Assembly (NCBI RefSeq): GCF_001187725.1
Contig: NZ_LGIQ01000005.1
Location: 1,075,712 to 1,139,711, forward strand
DNA length: 64,000 nt
Direction of reading: 5' to 3'
From: Brevibacillus reuszeri
GTDB lineage: Bacteria; Bacillota; Bacilli; Brevibacillales; Brevibacillaceae
Shown: one piece after another, positions 35,182 through 43,863 of the stretch
How the letters are laid out: every line of letters begins with the position of its first letter
Position numbering within the stretch: position 1 is the stretch's first letter
Made by a program: the position numbers and the translations under genes
The notes under the pieces: generated by a model
The model's input: the letters and a program-made list of their open reading frames with translations, nothing else
Database searches by the model: none
Told to the model about the DNA's origin: nothing

Positions 35182-37560
35182 GTGACAATGCTTGGTGCCA
35201 GTATTTTGATGATGGCAGGCTATCTGCTTTCCGCCTATTTACATCCTGCCTGGCTTCTGGCTGCAGCTGGCCTGAGTGCGGCCCTCGCCGTAGTAATACC
35301 CCAAGCTTTGCGAAAACAATGCGTTTTTTATGCGCTTATTCTCATTCTAGCAGGTCTGTATTTTAATGGGTACGAGTTTCTCCATCGCTCTGAAATGAAG
35401 CAATTGGCAGAAACAGAGGAGACGATTCGGATCCGGGCAATGATAGCCTCTCCGGTTAAAAGAGATGGTGATGTAGCGCGATTTTTTGTGGATGTACAAC
35501 AGATAGAGGACCGATATGGCGTTGAACAAAGGCTGCAACATACCGAGCGAATTGTCCTGCGTGTAAAGCTGGCGACGTTCGAGCAGGCAGGCTTAATCGA
35601 GAAGTGGAGGAGCGGTAGTGTGGTGACTGCAAAAATCAAGCTGTCACTCCCATCACCCGCCCGCAATCCTCATGCTTTCGATTATGCACAATACCTTTAC
35701 TGGCAAGGCGTTCATGTGACAGGAGAAGCAGAGTTTAAAGGCATGGAGCATCAGACGCAAAATACGATTATGGCTCGATTTCAGGAGTGGCAAGGTGACG
35801 GAGCGAATCGGATCGAGCGGCTTTTTCCTGATCCTGAGGTAGCAGGATATATGAAATCGCTACTCCTTGGTCTGGGGCAGGAAGTGACTCCAGAGCTTTC
35901 TGACATGTACTCTTTTTTAGGGCTAAGCCATATACTCGCTATCTCAGGTCTCCATGTGACACTGGTCAGTAGCATGTTTATGTGGACACTGGAACGAACA
36001 GGAATCAGACGTAAAACAGCGTTAATCACTACGATCTGTATGTTGATTGGTTATGTGCTTCTTGTTGGAGCCAGTGCTTCAGCTGTGCGCTCAGGGATCA
36101 TGGGAGGTGTGGGATTGGCTTGCCAAATCCTGGGGAAAAGGCTGGATGGCAGAGAGGTTTGGGCCGGTGCCTTGTTGGTCATGCTGCTATTTAATCCTTA
36201 CCAGCTTTGGCATATCGGCTTTCAACTGTCTTTTGCAGTAACGCTCGGCCTTATTATTTATGTGCCTTTTAGCTTGCAAATGTGGAGTTGGGGACCAGTC
36301 TGGCTGCGTTCCCTGATCGCGGTTACTCTTGTGGCACAAGTGGTTTCATTCCCTTTTCTTATTTACCATTTCCATCAGTTCTCTCCTTTATCTTGGCTTG
36401 TTAATCTGCTTGTAACACCGCTCCTTTCCATTATTGTACTTCCTCTCGGCTATATTGCGATTATTTTGGGCATGGTCCATCCAGCATTAGCCATGTGGCC
36501 AGTAAAGCTGTCGAGCCTGATTTTAGACGGGGTTCATCAGCCCTTGTTCGGCTTGCAGAAGCTGGAAATTCCCTTCACTTATTGGCAGCATCCTCCGTGG
36601 TGGTTGTTATTTTTGTACACCATATTTTTGATTGTGATACCCTTTTTGTGGAAGAGGGGGTTTCATCGCAGGAGAGACACAATCCTGTATATAGCCATAT
36701 TTTTTGCGCTATTGCTAGCGGCAAGGCAACCTTTTTCAGGTGAAAAGGAAGTGCGAATTACTTTCCTAGATGTCGGCCAGGGAGATTCCATCGTTGTCGA
36801 AATTGCTAATCAGAAGGTATACTTAATTGATGCTGGTGGGACGATTTCGTTCGCCGCACGTGAGCCATGGCGAGAAAAGAGGAACCCATTTGAAGTAGGA
36901 AAGGATGTCGTTCTTCCATTTTTGATGGCGCGTGGTATCGAGAAAATAGACAGAGTAGTAATGACCCATGGGGATATGGATCACATTGGAGGTCTTGCTG
37001 CACTGGTGCCGCGGTTTGCTATCGGAGAAGTAATTGTAAATGGTAGCACGCCTAAAGGGTATGAACAGGAGATTTTACAGCTTGTACGAGAAAAGCGTGT
37101 TCCGATCGTTACAGGCAGCCCAGGGCAAACATGGTCTGATGCTCCGGGAATCGAGTGGAAATGGCTTCATCCGGGACAAACATCGGCTTACACTGGTAAC
37201 GATTCGTCAGTTGTGTTACAGTTGACAGCTTACGAGACAATCGTACTATTTACCGGAGATGTGGAACGTAATGGGGAGTTTAGGCTGGTGAAGGGTGGTT
37301 TGCCCCCTGTGGATGTGTTGAAGGTAGCGCATCATGGCAGTAAGACGTCTAGCACGGAGGCATTGCTTTCGGCGATTCAACCAAAAGCAGCTGTCATTTC
37401 GGCAGGAGCAAACAATCGCTACGGACATCCATCACCAGAAGTTTTGACACGCTTAAAAAATGCAGGCTCTAGCGTATACAGGACAGATCAGCAAGGAGCT
37501 GTTACGCTGATCATTACGACTTCAGGCATGAGCTGGAAGACGCAATTAACAGATACATAA
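35182..37560 (+). CDS. comEC: ComEC/Rec2 DNA-uptake channel
   Basis: 792 residues from GTG 35182, which follows a GGGGGA site. Domain order: membrane helices with DUF4131 region, the multi-helix Competence domain (FLGLSHILAISGLHVTL), and a C-terminal metallo-beta-lactamase-like domain (DVGQGDSIVVE, MTHGDMDHIGG, VAHHGSKTSS), the last proposed to degrade the non-imported strand. It normally follows comEA-comEB; here it is transcribed alone, away from comEA. Confidence 0.95.
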   Translation: MTMLGASILMMAGYLLSAYLHPAWLLAAAGLSAALAVVIPQALRKQCVFYALILILAGLYFNGYEFLHRSEMKQLAETEETIRIRAMIASPVKRDGDVARFFVDVQQIEDRYGVEQRLQHTERIVLRVKLATFEQAGLIEKWRSGSVVTAKIKLSLPSPARNPHAFDYAQYLYWQGVHVTGEAEFKGMEHQTQNTIMARFQEWQGDGANRIERLFPDPEVAGYMKSLLLGLGQEVTPELSDMYSFLGLSHILAISGLHVTLVSSMFMWTLERTGIRRKTALITTICMLIGYVLLVGASASAVRSGIMGGVGLACQILGKRLDGREVWAGALLVMLLFNPYQLWHIGFQLSFAVTLGLIIYVPFSLQMWSWGPVWLRSLIAVTLVAQVVSFPFLIYHFHQFSPLSWLVNLLVTPLLSIIVLPLGYIAIILGMVHPALAMWPVKLSSLILDGVHQPLFGLQKLEIPFTYWQHPPWWLLFLYTIFLIVIPFLWKRGFHRRRDTILYIAIFFALLLAARQPFSGEKEVRITFLDVGQGDSIVVEIANQKVYLIDAGGTISFAAREPWREKRNPFEVGKDVVLPFLMARGIEKIDRVVMTHGDMDHIGGLAALVPRFAIGEVIVNGSTPKGYEQEILQLVREKRVPIVTGSPGQTWSDAPGIEWKWLHPGQTSAYTGNDSSVVLQLTAYETIVLFTGDVERNGEFRLVKGGLPPVDVLKVAHHGSKTSSTEALLSAIQPKAAVISAGANNRYGHPSPEVLTRLKNAGSSVYRTDQQGAVTLIITTSGMSWKTQLTDT

Positions 37561-37568
37561 ATTATAAT

Positions 37569-37597
37569 TGCAACCTTTTTATTGAGCGAACCGTCTG
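37569..37597 (+). promoter_or_regulatory. Candidate ECF autoregulatory promoter
   Basis: TGCAAC at 37569, 17-bp spacer starting CTTTTT, CGTCTG at 37592-37597. This closely resembles the B. subtilis ECF pattern TGAAAC-N16/17-CGTC and lies directly before an ECF sigma gene. Confidence 0.55.
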
Positions 37598-37615
37598 TAG
37601 GGGGGAGAGGAGCAT

Positions 37616-38161
37616 ATGCAGGAAGCAGACCTGATCAGGATGGCGCAATCAGGAGATCACGACGCATTAGTCGAACTGCTTCGATCCATCGAGACCTCCG
37701 TTTACCGCAGCGCTTATTATATTCTAGGGAACGAACAAGATGCGCTTGATGCAGCTCAGGAAGTGCTGATTCGTATCTATCGCAAATTGGACACGTATCA
37801 GGAAAAGGCGAAATTTTCCACGTGGGTCCAACGAATTGTGAGTAACGTCTGTATGGATAAATTTCGCGCGAAGAAGGAAACGGTCTCAATAGACGAGCAT
37901 GAACTGATCATTCCTGATCGTAACAACGTAGAGGATGAGATTCTTCTCACTGGACTGTCGAATGACATCCAGGAAGCCATTGGAAGACTGCCCAAGCAGT
38001 ATCGAATGGTAGTAATACTCCGTTATCTGGAGGATTTATCCTACCAGGAAATTGCGGAAGCTTTGGATTTGCCACTGAACACGGTCAAGTCGTATTTGTT
38101 TCGGGCGAGACAGCAGCTTCAGGAACTACTGTACGACTACCAGAAAGGGGGGATCGGTTGA
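37616..38161 (+). CDS. ECF-type RNA polymerase sigma factor
   Basis: 181 residues with sigma region 2 (AYYILGNEQDALDAAQEVLIRIYRKL) and region 4 helix-turn-helix (YLEDLSYQEIAEALDLPLNTVKSYLFRARQQL). Its stop overlaps the next start (TGATG), tying it to a membrane protein of anti-sigma type. An ECF-like promoter upstream suggests self-activation. The stimulus is unknown. The pair is inserted between comEC and holA. Confidence 0.92.
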   Translation: MQEADLIRMAQSGDHDALVELLRSIETSVYRSAYYILGNEQDALDAAQEVLIRIYRKLDTYQEKAKFSTWVQRIVSNVCMDKFRAKKETVSIDEHELIIPDRNNVEDEILLTGLSNDIQEAIGRLPKQYRMVVILRYLEDLSYQEIAEALDLPLNTVKSYLFRARQQLQELLYDYQKGGIG

Positions 38162-39012
38162 TGACCAATGATGAGATTTGGGAATGGATGCAGCGGGATC
38201 TGGATGGAGATCTGTCTTCGGGAGAGCAGCAAATGCTATACAGTCTCCTGCAAAAGGATCCTGATCTGCAGCTAAAGTACAACCGTTTGAAACATGTTTC
38301 AGAGCAGCTAGAAAAGCTACCCCCTGTCGTACCCTCATTCAGTATTGTAGATTCCATACTGCCTAGACTGGAATCTGCGGCATCAAAGCCTGCAGCCATG
38401 TCGAGTCAAAATGAGGAAATCTTGCCCACTCTGGAAGTAAAGCACAAGTCGTCTTCACCGGTTACATCGAAAAAATGGAAGCGGACAAAAGTCTGGCTTG
38501 CAAGCATTGGAAGCACAGCAGCAGCAGCCTGCTTGATGATTGGGTTGTTGTATACTGGCAGTGACGGGAAAAATCATGAAATCGTTGATTCGAACCAAGG
38601 CGCTGTAGTTGCCCCTCCGATCGAAGAGGAGGAGACTACTGGATTTATTGGACCACCTGCTCCGACTCCAAGCACTAATACATCCCAATCCATTAATGCG
38701 GAGGAAGAGAAGAAGCCTGCTAAGCAGCCGCCGGCCAAAAAGCATAGCACAAAACCGCCTGCAAATCCAGTTACGCAAAAACAACAACAGGATTCCAAGC
38801 CGATTGTGAATGCGACCGATAACAAGCCGAAAGCTCCTCCAACGCCTGTACGCCAAGAGGAAAAACCACCAGCATTCCCTATCGGGCTGAAAGATAACCC
38901 GGACCGCGAAGAGAAGACATCTGCTAACGAGAAGGACAACGACGGGGACAAGAGCAAAAGCAACAAAAACAAAAAACAGAAAAATGACGATGACGATGAT
39001 GATAACGAATAA
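38161..39012 (+). CDS. Membrane anti-sigma factor-like protein with acidic tail
   Basis: 283 residues from ATG 38161 after GGGGGG. The N-terminus (MQRDLDGDLSSGEQQMLYSLL...) looks like the zinc anti-sigma fold but lacks the H-x3-C-x2-C ligands. A single membrane helix follows (residues about 111-127). The outside part is low complexity: Pro/Lys-rich, then Lys/Asn repeats and a final Asp run. It most likely inhibits the sigma factor encoded just before; sensing would be through the long disordered outer region. It is inference from position and layout. Confidence 0.75.
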   Translation: MTNDEIWEWMQRDLDGDLSSGEQQMLYSLLQKDPDLQLKYNRLKHVSEQLEKLPPVVPSFSIVDSILPRLESAASKPAAMSSQNEEILPTLEVKHKSSSPVTSKKWKRTKVWLASIGSTAAAACLMIGLLYTGSDGKNHEIVDSNQGAVVAPPIEEEETTGFIGPPAPTPSTNTSQSINAEEEKKPAKQPPAKKHSTKPPANPVTQKQQQDSKPIVNATDNKPKAPPTPVRQEEKPPAFPIGLKDNPDREEKTSANEKDNDGDKSKSNKNKKQKNDDDDDDNE

Positions 39013-39238
39013 ACCGCTACTTGCCACGTGACAAATGCGGCTTTTTCGAAAAGGACTGGCACCGAGCAGGAGCTTCATGCGTATTGTACAGTATCAAGCA
39101 CCCCCTGCTTACCGTTTGGGGAGGAGGAATCCCGGGGCTTTTCCCTGAACGTTTACATAGAGGTGCCGTTGTATAGAGAAACCGCTGCTGATTATGGTAG
39201 CGGTTTTTTTCTTTTCAAACGCGCTTTGGAACATGTGC
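39013..39238 (+). other. Gene-free stretch with terminator
   Basis: About 225 bases between the anti-sigma-like gene and the holA promoter. It holds a weak CCGC/GCGG hairpin with TTTTTC near 39014-39048 and the stronger terminator listed next. I see no supported gene. Confidence 0.5.
39178..39212 (+). terminator. Terminator before holA
   Basis: AACCGCT/AGCGGTT stem then TTTTTTCTTTT. Confidence 0.82.
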
Positions 39239-39244
39239 TATAAT
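39236..39244 (+). promoter_or_regulatory. Extended -10 promoter of holA
   Basis: TGCTATAAT, an extended -10 element. A convincing -35 at ideal spacing is not seen. Confidence 0.45.
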
Positions 39245-39281
39245 AACGCAGGTAAGGAAAGGGAAAGGGAGAGAGTAACTC

Positions 39282-40322
39282 ATGCCACTACTGTCGGCCA
39301 TTAGGGAAATACGTCAAAAACAATTTTCGCCGATCTATGTCCTCTACGGTCCGGAGAGCTTTCGTGCAGAAGAGTTCTTGGCATTGGCGAGAAGAGAAAT
39401 GATCGCTCCCGAGTTTAGTGATCTTAACTTGAGTGTGTATGATTGCACAGAAACGGGGCTTGCCGATATTTTGCAGGATGCGGAGACATTGCCGTTTCTC
39501 GGAGAGCATCGGCTGGTTATTGCCAGACAAGCCTATTTTTTAACAGGGAGCAAGCCTACAGCAAAGGTGGAAAGCGATCCTGATGCCTTACTTACTTATC
39601 TGCAGAACCCGCCGGATTATACGACATTGATTTTACATACAGAGTCCGATAAGCTCGACGAACGAAAAAAACTCGTTAAGACGCTGCAGCAAACCGCAAA
39701 GGTCATTTCGTTCCCGCTTTTAAAAGATGCAGATCTGTATGGGTGGGTAGAACGTCAGGCAGACAAATACAAGGCAACGATTGATCGACAGCAGGCGATG
39801 AAGCTCGTGGAGCGTGTGGGTGGTGAGCTTCGTCTTCTTGATAAGGAAATAGAGAAAATGGCGTTATACGTGGGCGAGGGAGCGGCTATTACCGATGAGG
39901 TTATTGTGATGCTCGGAGCACGTACATTGGAGCAGGACGTATTCGCCTTGATCGAGCAAGTCGCGTCAGGACGACTAGATCGAGCACTGCGCATGATGTA
40001 CGACAGCATGAAGACGGGAGAGGAGCCAATCAAGCTCTTGGCCCTACTGGCAAGACAATTTCGCATGCTGCTTCATGTCAAACAGCTCGCACCTCGCGGA
40101 TATTCACAACAGCAGATGGCTGGCATGATCAAAATGCACCCGTATGCAGTGAAAAAGGCGATGGAGCAAGCGCGATTCTTTTCGGAGAATTCCTTGAAAA
40201 AACTGCTGGGTATGCTGGCGGAAGATGATTTTCGGATGAAGTCTGGGCAGGTGGACAAACGTCTTGCCTTAGAGCTTTTCATTACACACGCATATGCGGA
40301 GCGTCAGCATACTCCCGGTTAA
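39282..40322 (+). CDS. holA: DNA polymerase III delta subunit
   Basis: 346 residues of the clamp-loader delta family: AAA+-like fold (PIYVLYGPESFRAEEFL), a central region with LPFLGEHRLVIAR and a C-terminal clamp-loader collar domain (LALLARQFRMLLHVK). It opens the beta clamp. Position next to rpsT is as in B. subtilis. Confidence 0.93.
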   Translation: MPLLSAIREIRQKQFSPIYVLYGPESFRAEEFLALARREMIAPEFSDLNLSVYDCTETGLADILQDAETLPFLGEHRLVIARQAYFLTGSKPTAKVESDPDALLTYLQNPPDYTTLILHTESDKLDERKKLVKTLQQTAKVISFPLLKDADLYGWVERQADKYKATIDRQQAMKLVERVGGELRLLDKEIEKMALYVGEGAAITDEVIVMLGARTLEQDVFALIEQVASGRLDRALRMMYDSMKTGEEPIKLLALLARQFRMLLHVKQLAPRGYSQQQMAGMIKMHPYAVKKAMEQARFFSENSLKKLLGMLAEDDFRMKSGQVDKRLALELFITHAYAERQHTPG

Positions 40323-40324
40323 TG

Positions 40325-40362
40325 AAAAAACCCCATGAACATAAAGTTCGCGGGGTTTTTTG
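40325..40362. terminator. Bidirectional terminator holA/rpsT
   Basis: AAAAAACCCC...GGGGTTTTTT with inner GAAC/GTTC pairing between convergent genes; T-runs on both strands. Confidence 0.9.
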
Positions 40363-40373
40363 CGGTTGGTCTC

Positions 40374-40649
40374 TTACGCTACAGGAGCGCTCAGAACGTT
40401 AAGCTTTTTCATCAAACGAGACTTTTGACGGTTTGCTGCGTTTTTATGAATGAGACCTTTCGAAGCGGCCTTGTCCAGCTTTTTCACAGCCACCAGAAGA
40501 GTAGATTTCGCCAATGCTACATCGGAAGCGGCGACAGCTTTCTCAAAGCTTCTTACGGAAGTACGCAGATCAGACTTTTGAGAAGCACGTTGTGCGCGGC
40601 GCTTTTCGATTGTTTTGGTGCGTTTAATCGCAGATTTAATATTTGGCAT
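40374..40649 (-). CDS. rpsT: 30S ribosomal protein S20
   Basis: 91 residues, strongly basic, with the family opening MPNIKSAIKRTKTIEKRR and the end segment IHKNAANRQKSRLMKKLN. ATG 40649 lies after AAGGAGGTGA. The same frame stays open for 120 more codons upstream, but that part is non-coding sequence opposite gpr. Confidence 0.97.
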   Translation of the reverse strand: MPNIKSAIKRTKTIEKRRAQRASQKSDLRTSVRSFEKAVAASDVALAKSTLLVAVKKLDKAASKGLIHKNAANRQKSRLMKKLNVLSAPVA

Positions 40650-40805
40650 GTGTGTCACCTCCTTAGACGACCATCGACATACAGTCATACAACAAAGTAA
40701 TTCTAGCATGCACAAAGCCCATTTGCAAGAAAGGATTCGGAATAAAAATGGAGGATTCAAGCAAGATAGTAGCAGGAACAAAATGGAGAAGGGAGTCAAG
40801 GCAAA

Positions 40806-41906
40806 ATGGAACATAACATTGATTTGTCGGGATATTCGATTCGTACTGATTTGGCAGTGGAAGCACATGAGCTCGCACAACAGCAAAATGAAAGCAGTAT
40901 TCCGGGTATATGGCTCCAGGCTGACGATAGCGAAGCGGATATAAAAGTAACTCGCCTGCATGTACAAAACGAAGAAGCCGCCAAGCAAATCGGAAAAATG
41001 CCCGGTCACTATCTCACGATTGAAGTGCCCAAGCTGCGCGATAATGATACATCTATCGAAGAAAAGGTCGCTCAGCGCTTCTCGGTTGAATTTGCGAATT
41101 TCTTGCAGCAGCTCGGGATCACCGAAGATAAAAAAGCATTAGTGGTGGGACTAGGCAACTGGAATGTAACGCCTGATGCTCTCGGACCCATGGTTGTGGA
41201 AAATTTACTCGTTACGAGACATCTCTATAAGCTGGCACCTGAAACAGTAGGAGAAGGCTACCGTGATGTAAGTGCCCTATCGCCGGGAGTGCTTGGGATA
41301 ACCGGAATAGAAACGAGTGAGATCGTCTTTGGCGTCGTGGAAAAAAGCAAGCCTGATTTCGTGATCTGTATTGATGCCCTCGCGTCACGTGCTCTACACC
41401 GTGTAAATACGACGATCCAGATTTCGGATACGGGTATCCACCCTGGCTCGGGAGTGGGCAACAAGCGCAAGGCCATCGATCAGTCTACGCTTGGAATTCC
41501 TGTCATTGCAATCGGTGTCCCGACAGTCGTTTTTGCTTCCACGATTGTGAATGATGCCATCACGTATTTGCTCGGTCATTTTGGCCAATCGATGGTAGAG
41601 AGCAAGCGGGCGTACAACAAGCTGTCCCTCAGTTCATTGCCTGAGCGCAAAGAACCATACTCAGAAGACGATCTACCGGATATGGAGTCGCGCAAGACGT
41701 TTATGGGATTAGTAGGATCTTTGCCAGAAGAAGAGAAGCGGCAACTGATTCACGAAGTCCTGCGCCCGCTTGGACAAGACCTGGTGGTTACGCCAAAGGA
41801 AGTAGACGACTTCATTGAAGGAGTGGCGAACGTGATCGCAACTGGCTTGAACCGCTCCCTGCACAGGGCTGTAGATGAAGGAAACAGCGCATCATATACC
41901 CACTAA
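40806..41906 (+). CDS. gpr: GPR spore protease
   Basis: 366 residues. Germination protease that degrades the DNA-protective SASP proteins; it is made as an inactive precursor, and the N-terminal YSIRTDLAVEAHE region resembles the SASP-like cleavage site where it self-activates. Conserved core segments include VGLGNWNVTPDALGP and ETSEIVFGVVEKSKPD. Expected control is SigF/SigG, but I could not place a promoter with confidence. Confidence 0.96.
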   Translation: MEHNIDLSGYSIRTDLAVEAHELAQQQNESSIPGIWLQADDSEADIKVTRLHVQNEEAAKQIGKMPGHYLTIEVPKLRDNDTSIEEKVAQRFSVEFANFLQQLGITEDKKALVVGLGNWNVTPDALGPMVVENLLVTRHLYKLAPETVGEGYRDVSALSPGVLGITGIETSEIVFGVVEKSKPDFVICIDALASRALHRVNTTIQISDTGIHPGSGVGNKRKAIDQSTLGIPVIAIGVPTVVFASTIVNDAITYLLGHFGQSMVESKRAYNKLSLSSLPERKEPYSEDDLPDMESRKTFMGLVGSLPEEEKRQLIHEVLRPLGQDLVVTPKEVDDFIEGVANVIATGLNRSLHRAVDEGNSASYTH

Positions 41907-42060
41907 AGGGTGTCCAAAGCAATCCGCTAGATTTGCGAGACAAAAAGCTAGAAAGGGGTTCTATCGTCTCTATGACGCTCATAGTCTAAAGCATAGACAA
42001 GCGTGAACGGCAAATTTCCTGTCATGCGAAGTCAATGGCTCAGCTAGAGGAGTGAGACAG

Positions 42061-43236
42061 ATGGCGACCCTCATTCAACGCCAATTCGTTGTACTTTCAT
42101 TTATAACGGCGGTTCTCTTTGTTTTAACCGGGGTACTTTCGCTTGGGAACAATCGCTTTATTGTTGCTTCCTCCACCATACAGCAGGCAGCTTCCCATGT
42201 TTCCAGTCTGGCGATACTGAATTGGATGGGACGAGAAATCCCCATATTGACAGACACCGTACAGGTTAATTCCGATCGACGGGCTAATAGCGTGTCAGGC
42301 TTTCTTTTTCAGCTCGCGACCAGCATTCAACCAGGAGATCTGCGGAGTTTGTTGGGAAGAGAGCTGCCTGGCATGGTAACGACCGAAGATGCCCGGTATG
42401 TCGTAGCTGGTAAAGGCGCCACGCTTGCTGATTTTTACGTAGAGTACCCACCGCATCCAAGGCAGGTCATCGACGCTTCCCAGTCCATACCCACACAGCC
42501 TACGGACACTGCAGAGCCTGATCCACACGAAGAAAAACCGGCACCGATCGCCAAGCCAAATACTGAAGGCAAGAAAATCGTCTTTGTGTATAACTCTCAC
42601 AATCGAGAATCCTGGTACAGCGAAACCAAAGCGGTAGGAAGTGCTGTTGACCACCCGACCCAAAATATATCGCTAGTAAGCAAGCGTTTGGCTGAAGCGT
42701 TGAACGAAAGTGGCATCGGAGCAGACGTGAGCACAGAGGACATTTATCAGCAGCTCTTGAACAACAACTTGAATTACGCCCTTTCCTACGCACAATCTCT
42801 CAAGGTTTTGAAGGCAGCAACAGAAAAAAACAGAGAGCTGCACTATTTCTTTGATCTCCATCGCGACACAGCACCGAGAGATCGGACCACTGTGACAATC
42901 AAGGGCAAAACCTATGCCCGAGTCATGTTTGTGATCGGAAAAATGAACAAGAACCATGAGAAAAACGAAGCCTTTGCGACCGAGCTGCATCAGTTGATGG
43001 AGAAAATGTATCCAGAACTCTCACGCGGCGTTATGGAAAAAGGAGCAAAAACTGGTCACGCCGAGTATAACCAGTCCATCTCACCGGGAAGCCTGTTAAT
43101 GGAAGTAGGTGGAACGGAAAATACCTTGCAGGAAAGCTTGAATACAGCAGAAGCTCTGGCAGATGTCTTCGCTGCGTATTATTTACAAGCTGAGAAAGTA
43201 GGAAAACCGGTGGCTGAAGAGCCGGCGAAGAGGTGA
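42061..43236 (+). CDS. spoIIP: Stage II sporulation protein P (cell-wall amidase/endopeptidase)
   Basis: 391 residues with an N-terminal membrane anchor (residues about 13-29), a variable linker and the SpoIIP domain (VFVYNSHNRESW, FFDLHRDTAPRD). With SpoIID and SpoIIM it thins septal peptidoglycan for engulfment. ATG 42061 follows GAGGAGTGA. It overlaps the beginning of the yqxA frame, as in B. subtilis. Confidence 0.95.
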   Translation: MATLIQRQFVVLSFITAVLFVLTGVLSLGNNRFIVASSTIQQAASHVSSLAILNWMGREIPILTDTVQVNSDRRANSVSGFLFQLATSIQPGDLRSLLGRELPGMVTTEDARYVVAGKGATLADFYVEYPPHPRQVIDASQSIPTQPTDTAEPDPHEEKPAPIAKPNTEGKKIVFVYNSHNRESWYSETKAVGSAVDHPTQNISLVSKRLAEALNESGIGADVSTEDIYQQLLNNNLNYALSYAQSLKVLKAATEKNRELHYFFDLHRDTAPRDRTTVTIKGKTYARVMFVIGKMNKNHEKNEAFATELHQLMEKMYPELSRGVMEKGAKTGHAEYNQSISPGSLLMEVGGTENTLQESLNTAEALADVFAAYYLQAEKVGKPVAEEPAKR

Positions 43237-43241
43237 CGGGT

Positions 43242-43550
43242 ATGAGTGTAACAGTAAGGCTGACGGGGCTCTTGGTAGTGCTTCTCATCGGTGTAGTGCT
43301 CGGCTTGCAGACAGCGGAGCGGGGAATATCCAAGGTAAGCGGGATACCCGAAGAAAAGGCGCAGGCATTCTATATAAAAAAAGTAGAGCAGGGGCAAATG
43401 GAGATTGCGGTCATGGGCAAGCAGGTGCAAACGGCTGACCCGAATAAGATGGTGAACTACGTCAGTCGGATGGGCTTGACTCTTGGTGGCACTGTCAAGA
43501 GTGGAGCCAAGACATTTGTCGATTGGATTGGCGGATTTTTTGAACCGTAG
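43242..43550 (+). CDS. yqxA: YqxA-like protein (DUF3679)
   Basis: 102 residues with an N-terminal membrane helix (LLVVLLIGVVLGLQ). Synteny directly after spoIIP and length match B. subtilis YqxA, whose role is unknown. ATG 43242 has good spacing from GAAGAGGTGA inside the spoIIP end; the GTG three codons earlier overlaps that site. Confidence 0.8.
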   Translation: MSVTVRLTGLLVVLLIGVVLGLQTAERGISKVSGIPEEKAQAFYIKKVEQGQMEIAVMGKQVQTADPNKMVNYVSRMGLTLGGTVKSGAKTFVDWIGGFFEP

Positions 43551-43601
43551 AGATAGTTTACCTGCAAAAAGATGGGATGTAAAAAGCCTCAGTGACAAAA
43601 G

Positions 43602-43623
43602 ACCCGTTGCGACGGGTTTTTTT
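43602..43623 (+). terminator. Terminator of the gpr-spoIIP-yqxA transcript
   Basis: ACCCGT/ACGGGT stem then TTTTTT. Confidence 0.88.
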
Positions 43624-43713
43624 CATGCATTCCAATCTCGATCCAGATATTGTAAAATACTAGGCGGCATAGGCTTGGCCTGAGCTTACAACTGTTGAAA
43701 AGGAGTTTTTCCT

Positions 43714-43755
43714 ATGCAAAGCGTTAATGTAAGCAAGGATAAATATTGTCAGTGA
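43714..43755 (+). CDS. Possible 13-residue leader peptide
   Basis: MQSVNVSKDKYCQ, placed after a full AAAAGGAG ribosome site with correct spacing. It is followed by a promoter and then the peptide-transporter operon. It could be a leader or the remnant of a truncated gene start. No attenuator hairpin is obvious between it and the operon. Confidence 0.3.
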   Translation: MQSVNVSKDKYCQ

Positions 43756-43781
43756 AAATATAATTATCTGAATTTATTGTG

Positions 43782-43810
43782 TTGCCAAAAAATTGAATTA
43801 ATGTAATAAT
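43782..43810 (+). promoter_or_regulatory. SigA promoter of the peptide-transporter operon
   Basis: TTGCCA at 43782 and AATAAT at 43805 with 17-bp spacing (TAATAA at 16). It lies in an AT-rich tract 50 bases before the first ATPase gene. Confidence 0.5.
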
Positions 43811-43863
43811 ATCTACTGATAGATCTTTTTCTACTTCATATTTCGGTGTGAGAGGTGAGCCAC

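Noticed and set aside
40650..40805. SigG promoter before gpr
   Set aside because: GGAATA and GATAGTA resemble the elements but the spacing is too long.
40650..41009. Upstream extension of the rpsT frame
   Set aside because: S20 has a fixed N-terminus with a strong ribosome site at 40649; the extension lies partly antisense to gpr.
41907..42060. Possible SigE promoter before spoIIP (CATAGACA as -10)
   Set aside because: No matching -35 at the expected distance; SigE control of spoIIP is expected from other species but is not shown here.
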